Shown here in pieces: positions 44,009-52,731 of a stretch of 64,000 bases of DNA. The translations under genes and the position numbers were made by a program. The notes beneath the pieces were generated by a model. It saw nothing but the letters and a program-made list of their open reading frames with translations. It was not told where the DNA came from and made no database searches. Every line of letters begins with the position of its first letter. The stretch's first letter is position 1. Origin of the DNA: Colwellia sp. (GTDB taxonomy: Bacteria; Pseudomonadota; Gammaproteobacteria; Enterobacterales; Alteromonadaceae); assembly GCA_013215295.1 (NCBI GenBank), contig JABSOZ010000003.1, forward strand, positions 124,001 to 188,000, read 5' to 3'.

Positions 44009-45114
44009 TGGCTGATTTATCAATAAACGTTAGGGTCGAACATGACGATTTTCACCTCTCTATCAACGAAAAAATATCGTTAACAGGTATTACTGGGGTT
44101 TTTGGTCATTCGGGCTCAGGTAAGTCGACACTATTAAAAGTAATCGCAGGGCTTGAAAAGCATGCGCAGGGTAAGTTAGTCATTAACGACTTACTTGAAT
44201 CGGATATTTTACTCGATAGCGAAGCAAAAATATTTATTGCATCACAGCAACGTAATATCGGCTTAGTGTTTCAGAATAGTCGTTTATTTCCGCATCTATC
44301 GGTAGAAGAAAACCTGCGTTATGGACAAAAACGCAAAAAGAATATCGAAAGAAATAAACCGTTAGACTTTACTGAGATTGTGGCGTTAACCAAATTAGAT
44401 AATTTATTGTCGAAATCAGTCGCTCAACTTTCTGGCGGCGAACAACAGCGTGTTGCTTTAGCACGTGCTTTATTAGCCGAGCCTCGATTACTATTACTTG
44501 ATGAGCCACTGAGTGCGTTAGACGATAAAAATAAAAGTCTGATGCTAACCTTATTAGCTAAAGTACAAAAACAGCTAAATTTACCTATGTTATACGTCAG
44601 CCATTCCTTGGCTGAAATTCAACAGTTAGCTAATAACCTGTTAGTGCTATCGTCAGGTAAAGTCACTCATTATGGTGATATACATCAGGTGATTCATCAA
44701 TTAACCACCAATAATGAGATATTGCACCAAACCAGTTTGTCATTAACGGTGAAAGAGCATTTAGCAGAATATGGCTTAACGAGTTTAGCGTTGGGCGACC
44801 AGCAGATATTAATGTCACTTAATCAGCAAATTGAGAGTGATGCCAATACCAACACCAATGTTCGTTGCATTATTGCCGCAAGTGATATTAGTGTCACTTT
44901 ACATGAGCCCAGTGAAAGTTCGATAGTTAATCATTTACAGGGAACAATAACGAGTTTTGAGCCCTGTCAGTCACAGGTACTGTTAACGGTTAATTGCTCA
45001 GGCCAAGACTTTTTTGTCAACATTACCGCTTGGTCAGCTCAGCGTTTGTCGTTAATCGTTGACCAAAAAGTATTCATTCAATTTAAAGCCAATAGCGTAC
45101 GTACACTGCGTTAA
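44008..45114 (+). CDS. modC: molybdate ABC transporter ATP-binding protein ModC
   Basis: 368 aa from ATG 44008, overlapping the modB stop (TGATG). Walker A is FGHSGSGKSTLL, the signature is QLSGGEQQRVALARAL, and Walker B is LLLLDEPLSALDD. A C-terminal TOBE-like domain (about 295-365) binds molybdate in homologues. The set modABC lies inside the moa unit, linking uptake to cofactor synthesis. No modE regulator is in the window. Confidence 0.96.
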   Translation: MADLSINVRVEHDDFHLSINEKISLTGITGVFGHSGSGKSTLLKVIAGLEKHAQGKLVINDLLESDILLDSEAKIFIASQQRNIGLVFQNSRLFPHLSVEENLRYGQKRKKNIERNKPLDFTEIVALTKLDNLLSKSVAQLSGGEQQRVALARALLAEPRLLLLDEPLSALDDKNKSLMLTLLAKVQKQLNLPMLYVSHSLAEIQQLANNLLVLSSGKVTHYGDIHQVIHQLTTNNEILHQTSLSLTVKEHLAEYGLTSLALGDQQILMSLNQQIESDANTNTNVRCIIAASDISVTLHEPSESSIVNHLQGTITSFEPCQSQVLLTVNCSGQDFFVNITAWSAQRLSLIVDQKVFIQFKANSVRTLR

Positions 45115-45153
45115 TTTTACATAAGAAATATTGACTAGGAAGCACTTCAGATC

Positions 45154-45903
45154 ATGTTATCTCAAAACGAACAATTACGTTATAGCCGACAAATTATGCT
45201 CAATAAAATTGGTGAAAAAGGCCAGTTGGCATTACGTGACGCTAAGGTACTGATTGTCGGCATGGGCGGCTTAGGTAATCCGGTAAGCTTGTATCTAGCC
45301 GCTGCTGGCGTGGGTACTTTGTTTATTGCTGATGGTGACACCGTCGATATTACCAATCTACAGCGACAAATATTGTTCAGCGAAAGTGATGTCGGCAATA
45401 ATAAAGCAGATGTTGGCGCTGAAAAATTACAGCAACATAACAGTGAAATTACTATTGAAGTAATTGATGAAATGCTCGATGCAGAATTGGCTAATTATTA
45501 TATTGAGCAAGTTGATGTAGTGATTGATTGCACCGATAATATCGCGACGCGTTATTTATTGAATCAAGTGTGCGTTGAACTAAAGACGCCCTTAATTGTT
45601 GGCGCGGCGACGGGCTTTGACGGTCAGCAGTTAGTGGTTGATCCCCGTAATCCAGAAAGTGCTTGTTACCAATGTTTATTTCCAGCCAGTGAAAAGGCCC
45701 CAGCGAACAATTGTCATACCGTAGGGATAGTCGGTCCAGTATTAGCAATTGTTGCCGGTATGCAATCGTTACAAGCGATAAAGTTATTAACGGGTAATGC
45801 GATACACATTAATCAGCTGAATATGTTTGATGGTTTAACGAATCAATGGCAACAGTTCAGTTTGAAAAAGCAGGCTGACTGTCCTATTTGTAGTGATTGT
45901 TAA
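45154..45903 (+). CDS. moeB: molybdopterin-synthase adenylyltransferase MoeB
   Basis: 249 aa. It adenylates the MoaD C-terminus. The nucleotide loop is VGMGGLGNPVSLYLA; NLQRQILFSESDVG and the two zinc pairs CYQC and CPIC are as expected. A Cys in NNCHTVG matches the position of the active-site Cys region. ThiF is the close alternative, but its place at the end of the moa/mod unit favours MoeB. Confidence 0.92.
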   Translation: MLSQNEQLRYSRQIMLNKIGEKGQLALRDAKVLIVGMGGLGNPVSLYLAAAGVGTLFIADGDTVDITNLQRQILFSESDVGNNKADVGAEKLQQHNSEITIEVIDEMLDAELANYYIEQVDVVIDCTDNIATRYLLNQVCVELKTPLIVGAATGFDGQQLVVDPRNPESACYQCLFPASEKAPANNCHTVGIVGPVLAIVAGMQSLQAIKLLTGNAIHINQLNMFDGLTNQWQQFSLKKQADCPICSDC

Positions 45904-46103
45904 GTTATTGCTTTACCAATATCTACGATGAATTAATTACTGTTCTAATGCTAACTATGGTCATAAAGGTGCCAGTCAAGAAGTTATATTAGGACGACGT
46001 TTAAGTGTACATTGTTGACGTAACTAATTGAAAATATTAATGTATTCTAAGACTGTAGAACAACCCAGTATGGAATACATTAAATTTAATAATAAGGACA
46101 TTT

Positions 46104-46609
46104 ATGAAACATATTTTATTAACCATTATTATATTGGTGTTAAGCGCTTGTGGGGGGATACTGATAAAAAAGCACCTGAAATCAATGATGTACAACCTGA
46201 TTCAGAGAGCTTCACTTTACAAAATGTCAGATTCGATTCAAAAGATTATTATGAAGGAGAGCAGGTTACGGTTACAGAAGGTACTAGCTTTGAAGTTCAG
46301 TGGGTATCACCTACCTCAGCATCCTACAGAATAGATTTATATTTATCGACTAACGGTGAAGTACATTCTGACAGAAATAAGATAGTAGGGCTTAAATGTG
46401 GCAGCGCTTCTTTCTCACTTTGTCCTAACGCAACAGGTGAAGTTCAATGTGGAATTGATGACAACCGCTTATCTTGCTCTGTTGGAAGTGAGAACTTTCA
46501 GCCTAAAGATCTATCAAGCCTAAGGTTTATTATTAGAGGTTGTGATGCCTTCAGTAACTGTGATGTAAAAACGTTTAACTTGTCAGTACAAAATAATACA
46601 GGTGATTAA
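46104..46609 (+). pseudogene. lipoprotein gene split by a frameshift at a G tract
   Basis: The ATG at 46104 has AAGGACATTT upstream and encodes a clear lipoprotein signal (MKHILLTIIILVLSACGG). After GCTTGT and a run of six G (46152-46157) this frame continues into nonsense and stops by 46334. The other frame from the same point reads DTDKKAPEINDVQPDSES and stays open to 46609, with 140 sensible residues and seven Cys (GLKCGSAS, LSCSVGS, IRGCDAF, NCDVK). One more G would join them. The product would be about 168 aa, unknown family, probably Ig-like and disulfide-bonded in the periplasm. Phase variation, a real mutation or a base-calling error are all possible. Confidence 0.75.
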
Positions 46610-46935
46610 GAATAACGTTGTCGTTAGAAATTATTTGCTTGAAATTCTAGTGTTACTAATAATACTAAACACGAATATTACTTTTGAAACGTGAAGTGTA
46701 ACAAGTGATTATGGTGTGCAGCGGATCTAAAGAAAAGCCAATAGCTACCGTCTTAAAGTGCACAAAGTTAGCTTTAGCAGTTTCATGATAAATGATCGCT
46801 GTTGGGGCGCAGAAGCCAGTCAAGTTTGCGGAACAATCAGAATTGATACGCCTCCTGCAAGCTCAGTATTATAAAGTATCCTTATATATGTTAGAATTTA
46901 GAAATATTATTATTTAAAATTATTAGGGGTATTTC
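46610..46935 (+). other. intergenic region; no convincing gene
   Basis: Only short frames are present. TAACTTTGTGCACT occurs here in inverse form (46757-46770) and again at 47386-47399 on the other side of the S4 gene. No promoter, terminator or RNA structure stands out apart from a small TAACG/CGTTA hairpin near 46612. Confidence 0.5.
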
Positions 46936-47289
46936 ATGTCTGAACACTCAATTATCGACATTTGTGTTGAACCTATAGAACTTTGTAACTTACTCAAAAT
47001 AGCCAATATGGTTGGCGGTGGCGGCGAAGCTAAAACCATGATCAGTGAAGGTAATGTTTTAGTAAATAATGAAGTTGTAGTTCAAAAGCGTAAAAAAATT
47101 CGAAACGGCGATATTATCGAATATAACGGTAAAATTATTGAGATCGCTTATAATCCCACCAAAAAATCAGCAGAGTTTATTAATACCGTAGTTTTAGCGA
47201 GTAAAAAGGAACAAAGGAAAAAAAGAGCTAAAAGTAAAGCGCGAATTAATTCATCAGAAACTGTTACTGAACCATCGATCAAACGCTAA
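46936..47289 (+). CDS. ybcJ: YbcJ-like S4-domain RNA-binding protein
   Basis: 117 aa. The S4 domain (about 10-75) has ELCNLLKIANMVGGGGEAK, ISEGNVLVNNEVV and RKKIRNGDIIEY, as in E. coli YbcJ, a small RNA-binding protein. The last 45 residues form an extra Lys/Arg-rich tail (KKEQRKKRAKSKARINSS) absent from YbcJ. TTAGGGGTATTTC precedes the ATG. It is a single gene between two empty regions. Confidence 0.85.
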   Translation: MSEHSIIDICVEPIELCNLLKIANMVGGGGEAKTMISEGNVLVNNEVVVQKRKKIRNGDIIEYNGKIIEIAYNPTKKSAEFINTVVLASKKEQRKKRAKSKARINSSETVTEPSIKR

Positions 47290-47727
47290 AAGGCCAAATT
47301 TTTAGCACCTACTACCCTCTAGATAATTCCGCAAAGTGGTTTAACTTGTCACAGGTAAAATATGAAATATTGCACTAACTACCTTTAACTTTGTGCACTA
47401 AAAAGTCATGCTTCTGCGATTATGTGAACCACTGCTTTGGTAGTTTAGTGTCGAGTGAGAGCTGCTACTTTGTCAGAGATAACGACAAAGATGACTTTGT
47501 TGGAATGGAGTACTATACAGTCGTAAACAAGCTGGCCCTAAAGTGCAACAAATTATGGAGGTGTTATCGAAACAGAATCTAATCAAACCTGCTCATTTAG
47601 CTGTTATAGCTAATGTTTCTTTTGTGGTGAGTTTTCCTTTCAAATCTAATTATCTTAATGACGCAATGTAAGACCAGCTGCGGTTAGATAAATTTAATGT
47701 ACCGCTAATTGAGCTAAATCAGGTTAT
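47290..47727 (+). other. intergenic region with possible gene remnant
   Basis: No intact gene. One frame from about 47495 to 47671 reads as plausible protein (RKQAGPKVQQIMEVLSKQ, then LIKPAHLAVIANVSFVVSFP) but lacks a start codon and is preceded by stops, so it may be a decayed fragment. The half-site TAACTTTGTGCACT lies at 47386-47399. Confidence 0.35.
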
Positions 47728-47752
47728 GAAAAAGGCCGAGAATATCGGCCTA
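47728..47752 (-). terminator. terminator of the DUF885 gene
   Basis: On the minus strand AGGCCGA-TATTC-TCGGCCT is followed by TTTTT. It lies about 105 bases past the stop codon of the minus-strand gene, an ordinary distance for a 3' UTR. Confidence 0.75.
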
Positions 47753-47857
47753 TTATGCAATTTTAGTTTACATCTTTATTATTCAATAGGAATGGTTAGA
47801 TTTTTTGCCCCTTTACTTAACCTAGTGCCTAATGGACGGTTCAAAATAATGAAAACC

Positions 47858-49669
47858 TTATTCAGTCGCTTTATGTCTCTCTTCTTCGATTGTTGCTAAC
47901 GTTGTTTCAATGTAGCTGTTAATTTGGTCTTCTAGTACGTTTAAAGGTACCGAGCCGTTTTTCAAGATTTGATGATGAAATTCACGCACATCGAAGTTTT
48001 GTCCTAATTCGGCTTCAGTTTTTTTACGGAGATTTCTAATGGTGATCTCACCAATTTTGTAAGATAACGCTTGTCCTGCCCAAGAGATATAACGATCAAT
48101 TTCTGTTTTTACATTGTGTGTTGATAGCGCAGTGTTATTGGTCATAAAGTTCATGGCACGTTCTCTTGACCACCCCATAACATGCATGCCAGTATCAACA
48201 ACAAGACGCGCAGCACGCCACATTTCATAGGTTAGGCGACCAAAATTACTGTAGTGATCTTGGTAAATACCTGCCTCAATACCTAACCATTCAGCATACA
48301 AACCCCAACCTTCACCGAAAGCAGAAATATAAGCATTCCTACGGTACGAAGGTAAGTTATCTAATTCTGCATTAAGTGATATTTGTAAATGATGCCCAGG
48401 TACGCCTTCGTGCAATGTAAGGGCAGGCAACACATAAAGTGGACGTTTATCTAACGCGTAGGTGTTTACCCAGTAATAGCCGGGCTGACTATCATTTTGT
48501 GCGCGAATATAACGACCAGTAGTATATTTAGGCGCGATACTGTCAGGCACGGGGGCAACACCATAAGGTGTGCGTGGTAAATGCTTAAATAACGCCGGTA
48601 ATTTTGCATCCATTTGTTTTGCAATATATGAAGCTTCTTTAATTAATGCTAATGGCGTTTTCGCGTAAAATTGTGGGTCAGTACGTAAAAAATGGGTGAA
48701 CTCGGTGAAAGAGCCTTTAAAACCCGTCTTGATAATAATCTCAGCCATTTCTTTGCGAATACGCTTAACTTCACTCAAGCCTAATTTATGAATTTGTTCA
48801 GGCGTCATGTCGGTGGTGGTGTAGTGTTTAACACGATTTTGATAGAAGGCATTCCCGTTAGGGGTCTCTGAAATACCGATGGTTTTACGGGCGTTCGGAA
48901 AGTATTCTTGCGTAAAAAAATGATAATAACTTTGATAAGCCGGAATAACTTTCGTTTCTAATATTTCAATAAGCTGCAGCCTTTTTTCAATAAGAAGGTT
49001 AGCGTCAATTAACGTTGATGCAGTGGTAAAAGGTTTAAGAAACTCAGAATCTTCAACATGCTTAGGAATAAAGGCAAGTATTGACTGTTCATATCCAACT
49101 AACACTGCTTGAGGCTGAGTAATACCTGTTGCCAAGCCTTGCTGCATCCAATAAATATTTTGATCGAAATATTCAGGAAGTGCCGATAGTTTATTTAAAT
49201 ATAATTCAATATCTTTTGCTTTTTTAAACCTTGTATTGTTGATAACAAAATTTAAATTTGAGTGGAAACCTGACTCAGATTTGAAAGGCATGTAATGTGC
49301 TTTAAATTGATAGTTAGCCACATTATTATCAAGTTGAGCTTTAATAATAGAATAGTTAATCTTATTATCGTCGGATAGGGAATTTTGATTTATGGCTTCA
49401 AACATCGCAGCGATGGAAACGCGTTCTTGATATTTTTTTTCTAATGCTTGTGGTGATAAATCAGGCCAATGTTTTTCTTCTTTTGTTGCTTCATCTTGCT
49501 GATAAAGTCCTTTGCCTGAACGATGATCTAATAGTTGTTTAACCGCACCATCAAATTGTTCATTAGCTGTACTCTGAGTCGAATCAGTTTTGTTACTTGT
49601 TGTTTGACAAGCGCTAAGTGCGATAATAATGGCTGGAATGACGAGCAACTTACCGAAAGAAAAATTCAT
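47858..49669 (-). CDS. DUF885 family lipoprotein, metallopeptidase-like
   Basis: 603 aa. The N-terminal signal has the lipobox LSACQ (Cys about residue 21), so it is probably membrane-anchored in the periplasm. The core is DUF885, with a zinc-peptidase motif HEGVPGHHLQ (about residue 425), an HExxxH-type pattern, and FGEGWGLYAEWLG downstream with the third ligand Glu. Family members are thought to be peptidases, but few have been studied. It is a single-gene unit with its own terminator. Confidence 0.9.
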   Translation of the reverse strand: MNFSFGKLLVIPAIIIALSACQTTSNKTDSTQSTANEQFDGAVKQLLDHRSGKGLYQQDEATKEEKHWPDLSPQALEKKYQERVSIAAMFEAINQNSLSDDNKINYSIIKAQLDNNVANYQFKAHYMPFKSESGFHSNLNFVINNTRFKKAKDIELYLNKLSALPEYFDQNIYWMQQGLATGITQPQAVLVGYEQSILAFIPKHVEDSEFLKPFTTASTLIDANLLIEKRLQLIEILETKVIPAYQSYYHFFTQEYFPNARKTIGISETPNGNAFYQNRVKHYTTTDMTPEQIHKLGLSEVKRIRKEMAEIIIKTGFKGSFTEFTHFLRTDPQFYAKTPLALIKEASYIAKQMDAKLPALFKHLPRTPYGVAPVPDSIAPKYTTGRYIRAQNDSQPGYYWVNTYALDKRPLYVLPALTLHEGVPGHHLQISLNAELDNLPSYRRNAYISAFGEGWGLYAEWLGIEAGIYQDHYSNFGRLTYEMWRAARLVVDTGMHVMGWSRERAMNFMTNNTALSTHNVKTEIDRYISWAGQALSYKIGEITIRNLRKKTEAELGQNFDVREFHHQILKNGSVPLNVLEDQINSYIETTLATIEEERHKATE

Positions 49670-49792
49670 ATTTATATAATTTTGTAGTTAACAATAACGA
49701 TAAACTAACGTAATTTGCTTTAAGTAAATAGGTTTGTACGACGAACTGTTTCACTTATCAGATAAATACCGACATACCCAATCTTTAAACCT

Positions 49793-51136
49793 TCAGTTTT
49801 CGAACAGAGGAAGTGTCAATATGGCTTCACAACCCGAGCGGTCAGTTCTATTTTTCAGGGTTAGTTGGCCATCATGGGCTTCTGATATTTGTCGACAGAG
49901 TATTAAACCTATGCCTGAGCCTTGTTTCTTAGTGGTATAAAAAGGTACAAATAAATTGTCAGGATTATTAATACCTGTGCCTTGATCGCAAATGCTTATT
50001 TTCAATTTGTATTTATTGATTTTCCAACTTACGGTAATGGCTTCAACATCGCTGTTAATTGTTTGAGATTCAATGGCATTTTTAATCAAGTTAATTAATA
50101 CCTGTTCAATTTGAATGGGATCGATAGATAAACTGATGTCTTCTTTTGAAAGTAAAGTAATGTTGTTTTGTTTAAATAAAGGGATGATCTTTTCGAACAA
50201 TTGGATAAGTGAAGTGAGTCTTTTCTTTGGTTTGGGTAGGTTCGCAATTTGTTTATAGCTGTTAACAAACTCTCTTAAACTCTGTGTTCGTTGAGAAATG
50301 ATTGTTAGTCCTTCAACTAAGTTTGTACGATGTTTTTCCAGATCATCTTGGCGGCTCAATAGGCGTTTTGACGTTTGGCTAATTGAGGAAATAGGTGCGA
50401 GTGAGTTATTTATTTCATGGCTAATCACCCGAACTAAACTTTGCCAAGCATTGCGTTCTTCAGATCTTAGCATGGTACTTACGTCGGTGATAAACAGTAA
50501 TTTATGTTGTTTTCCAGATTCACGAAATTCTTCTACATGCACGGTAAACTTACCTTGCTGGTCACCAAAATTTAAAGGCATAACTTTACTTTGCCCTATA
50601 ACAGCAGACTTCAGTTGTAGTAATACATCAGTCGGTACATCTTTAGCGATATCTTTTGAGGTGGCTGAGCTCAATTGCAATAGCTTTTGTGCTGCAGGGT
50701 TTATGAGTTGAATTGTGTTTTCATCATCTAAGGCAACGATAGCGACATCAATATGGTTGATCACTGTTTGTAAGAGTAATTGGCTTTCCACTGATTTGAT
50801 TCGTTGGTCGTTTAGTCGTTGTGACAAATTATTAATGGTCGTTACTAACTCATCTAAAGCAGAATTATTATCTCGAGAGCGGGCTCTCAGACTATAATCA
50901 CCTTGGGCCATAGCATCGAGTAAATTACTTAAACTACGGAATTGATAAGCGGACTTTTGATAAATTCTTACGTGGCAGTAAATCAGCGTAATCGTGGATA
51001 AAAGAAACGTAAGTAAAATGATGTAAACTGATATTGCTGCGTAAATCATTATAGGGATTAGCAAGATAAAAAGCGGCAGTGATGCCAATAATGATAGGCG
51101 AGTTAATTGCGCTTCAAAAGATTTTCCATTGATCAT
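49793..51136 (-). CDS. NtrY-like sensor histidine kinase
   Basis: 447 aa. Two membrane segments lie near the N-terminus (about 15-50, LLASLPLFILLIPIMIYAA and the following stretch). A HAMP-like linker (LSNLLDAMAQGDYSLRARS) and a PAS-like domain follow (about 115-215). The H-box is VISHEINNSLAPISSISQ (His near residue 245). ATP motifs are NLIKNAIES and GSGIGLILCRQI. There is no extended periplasmic domain, so it may sense the membrane itself. It is 31 bases downstream of the sigma-54 regulator and faces the same way. Confidence 0.9.
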   Translation of the reverse strand: MINGKSFEAQLTRLSLLASLPLFILLIPIMIYAAISVYIILLTFLLSTITLIYCHVRIYQKSAYQFRSLSNLLDAMAQGDYSLRARSRDNNSALDELVTTINNLSQRLNDQRIKSVESQLLLQTVINHIDVAIVALDDENTIQLINPAAQKLLQLSSATSKDIAKDVPTDVLLQLKSAVIGQSKVMPLNFGDQQGKFTVHVEEFRESGKQHKLLFITDVSTMLRSEERNAWQSLVRVISHEINNSLAPISSISQTSKRLLSRQDDLEKHRTNLVEGLTIISQRTQSLREFVNSYKQIANLPKPKKRLTSLIQLFEKIIPLFKQNNITLLSKEDISLSIDPIQIEQVLINLIKNAIESQTINSDVEAITVSWKINKYKLKISICDQGTGINNPDNLFVPFYTTKKQGSGIGLILCRQISEAHDGQLTLKNRTDRSGCEAILTLPLFEN

Positions 51137-51167
51137 TTCTGTCCTCGTATCATCGGTTTCTTCTATA

Positions 51168-52571
51168 TTACTTATCTATTCTTCGATAAAAAGCACTACG
51201 GCTTAATCCTAGAGATTTTGCTGCTTTTATAGCATTACCATTAAAGTGTTTTAATCGATGATCAATAATATCTAATTCAAGTGATGCTAACGTTGGTAAT
51301 TCACCTTTGGTATCAATATTACCTGAAACTTCACTCGTTGTCGGTTCACAAGAAGACCTCGCAACGGTCGGTAAACCTAAATCAGCCAATTCAATGATAC
51401 TTTGCTGACACAGTATTTTTGCTCGTTCGATCACATGGCTTAATTCTCGAATATTTCCAGGCCAAGGGTAGTTTTTTAGCGCGCGTTGTGCTTCTTTACT
51501 GATAATGATTTTATTATCATGGTTAGTTATCGCGTTATTTTTTGAGCGCTTTAAAAAAAAATGAGCCAGCGGGACAATATCATCAAGGCGGTTACGCAGC
51601 GACGGTATTTCAATGGTAATGGTGTTGATACGATATAATAAATCTTTTCGAAAATGAACGTTGTCAACGTCAGCTTCAAGATTTGCATTTGTCGCTGAAA
51701 TGAGCCGAATATTAACTGATTGAGTTTTGTTAGCCCCTACTTTTTCAAACTCACTGTCTTCCAAAACTCTTAAAAGTTTGCCTTGTTGAGAGAATGGCGT
51801 GTTAGCTATTTCATCTAAAAATAGCGTGCCTTTGTCTGCCATTTCAAACCGACCAATACGCGTTGATTTAGCATCGGTAAAGGCTCCTTTGACATGACCA
51901 AACATTTCACTTTCAAAAAGCGTTTCGGTAACCGCGCCCATATTAACTGAGACCAAGTCTGAGTTGTTACGCGTAGAAACGTTGTGGATATAACGGGCAA
52001 ACATGCTTTTACCTGTGCCATTTTCTCCCGTTAATAATATGCTGGCGTCACTTTTAGCAACTTTGTCTATTAGTGCTTTCACTTTTTTCATCGCGTCAGA
52101 TTTTTCGATGATTACGCCCGATTGTTCTTGGTTAACTTGTTGTTGTAATAACTGGTTTTGCTGTTGTAGTTTTTGCGTCTGTTTTTGGCCTTCAGCAAAT
52201 TTGATCTGATTTTTGATTATCGCGATCAAACGGTCATTATCCCAAGGTTTTTGGATAAAATCATTGGCACCATTTTGCATGGTGCTTACCGCCACTTCTA
52301 TGTTCCCCCAGCCAGTCATTACCACTATCGGGGTATCGTCGTCGATTTTTCTAATCGCTTCAATCAACGCCAAACCTTCTTCACCTGAAGTAGTGTCGAG
52401 TGAGTAGTTTAGGTCCATGAGTATGAGGTCAAAACTTTCTTTAGCAATTGAGGCAAGTGCAAACGCTGGTGTTTGCTTTAAGCTAACTTCATAACCTTCA
52501 GAATATAGCAGCATCTTTAGTGCTGATAATATATCTACGTCATCATCAACTAATAGGATTTTTTTACTCAT
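51168..52571 (-). CDS. sigma-54-dependent response regulator (NtrC family)
   Basis: 467 aa from ATG 52571. Receiver domain: VDDDVDILSAL, phospho-Asp in LILMDLNYS, Lys in IQKPWDND. AAA+ domain: Walker A TGENGTGKS (about residue 165), Walker B LFLDEI. The sigma-54 contact loop reads GAFTDA in place of GAFTGA, a variant seen in a subset of the family. The C-terminal Fis-type HTH is NGNAIKAAKSLGLSRSAFYRR. It is downstream of the ABC efflux operon, which has a sigma-54 promoter, so it very likely controls it. Confidence 0.92.
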   Translation of the reverse strand: MSKKILLVDDDVDILSALKMLLYSEGYEVSLKQTPAFALASIAKESFDLILMDLNYSLDTTSGEEGLALIEAIRKIDDDTPIVVMTGWGNIEVAVSTMQNGANDFIQKPWDNDRLIAIIKNQIKFAEGQKQTQKLQQQNQLLQQQVNQEQSGVIIEKSDAMKKVKALIDKVAKSDASILLTGENGTGKSMFARYIHNVSTRNNSDLVSVNMGAVTETLFESEMFGHVKGAFTDAKSTRIGRFEMADKGTLFLDEIANTPFSQQGKLLRVLEDSEFEKVGANKTQSVNIRLISATNANLEADVDNVHFRKDLLYRINTITIEIPSLRNRLDDIVPLAHFFLKRSKNNAITNHDNKIIISKEAQRALKNYPWPGNIRELSHVIERAKILCQQSIIELADLGLPTVARSSCEPTTSEVSGNIDTKGELPTLASLELDIIDHRLKHFNGNAIKAAKSLGLSRSAFYRRIDK

Positions 52572-52731
52572 AGTGTGGTGTATAAGTCCATTTTCAAAGA
52601 TAGGTTTTAAATTAAAACACAAAAGATGGTGCTAGATTATTTAGCACCATCTTGCATGTTATTACGGACAAGTGGTTATCTGTTCTTAAGTGAGTTTATT
52701 AGGATCAAGACAAGCTCGCCACCCTTTTATA

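Noticed and set aside
47391-47582. 63-aa ORF in the gap after the S4 gene
   Set aside because: It has an odd composition (many Cys, Trp, Asn), no ribosome site and no family likeness. The alternative frame nearby looks more protein-like but has no start.
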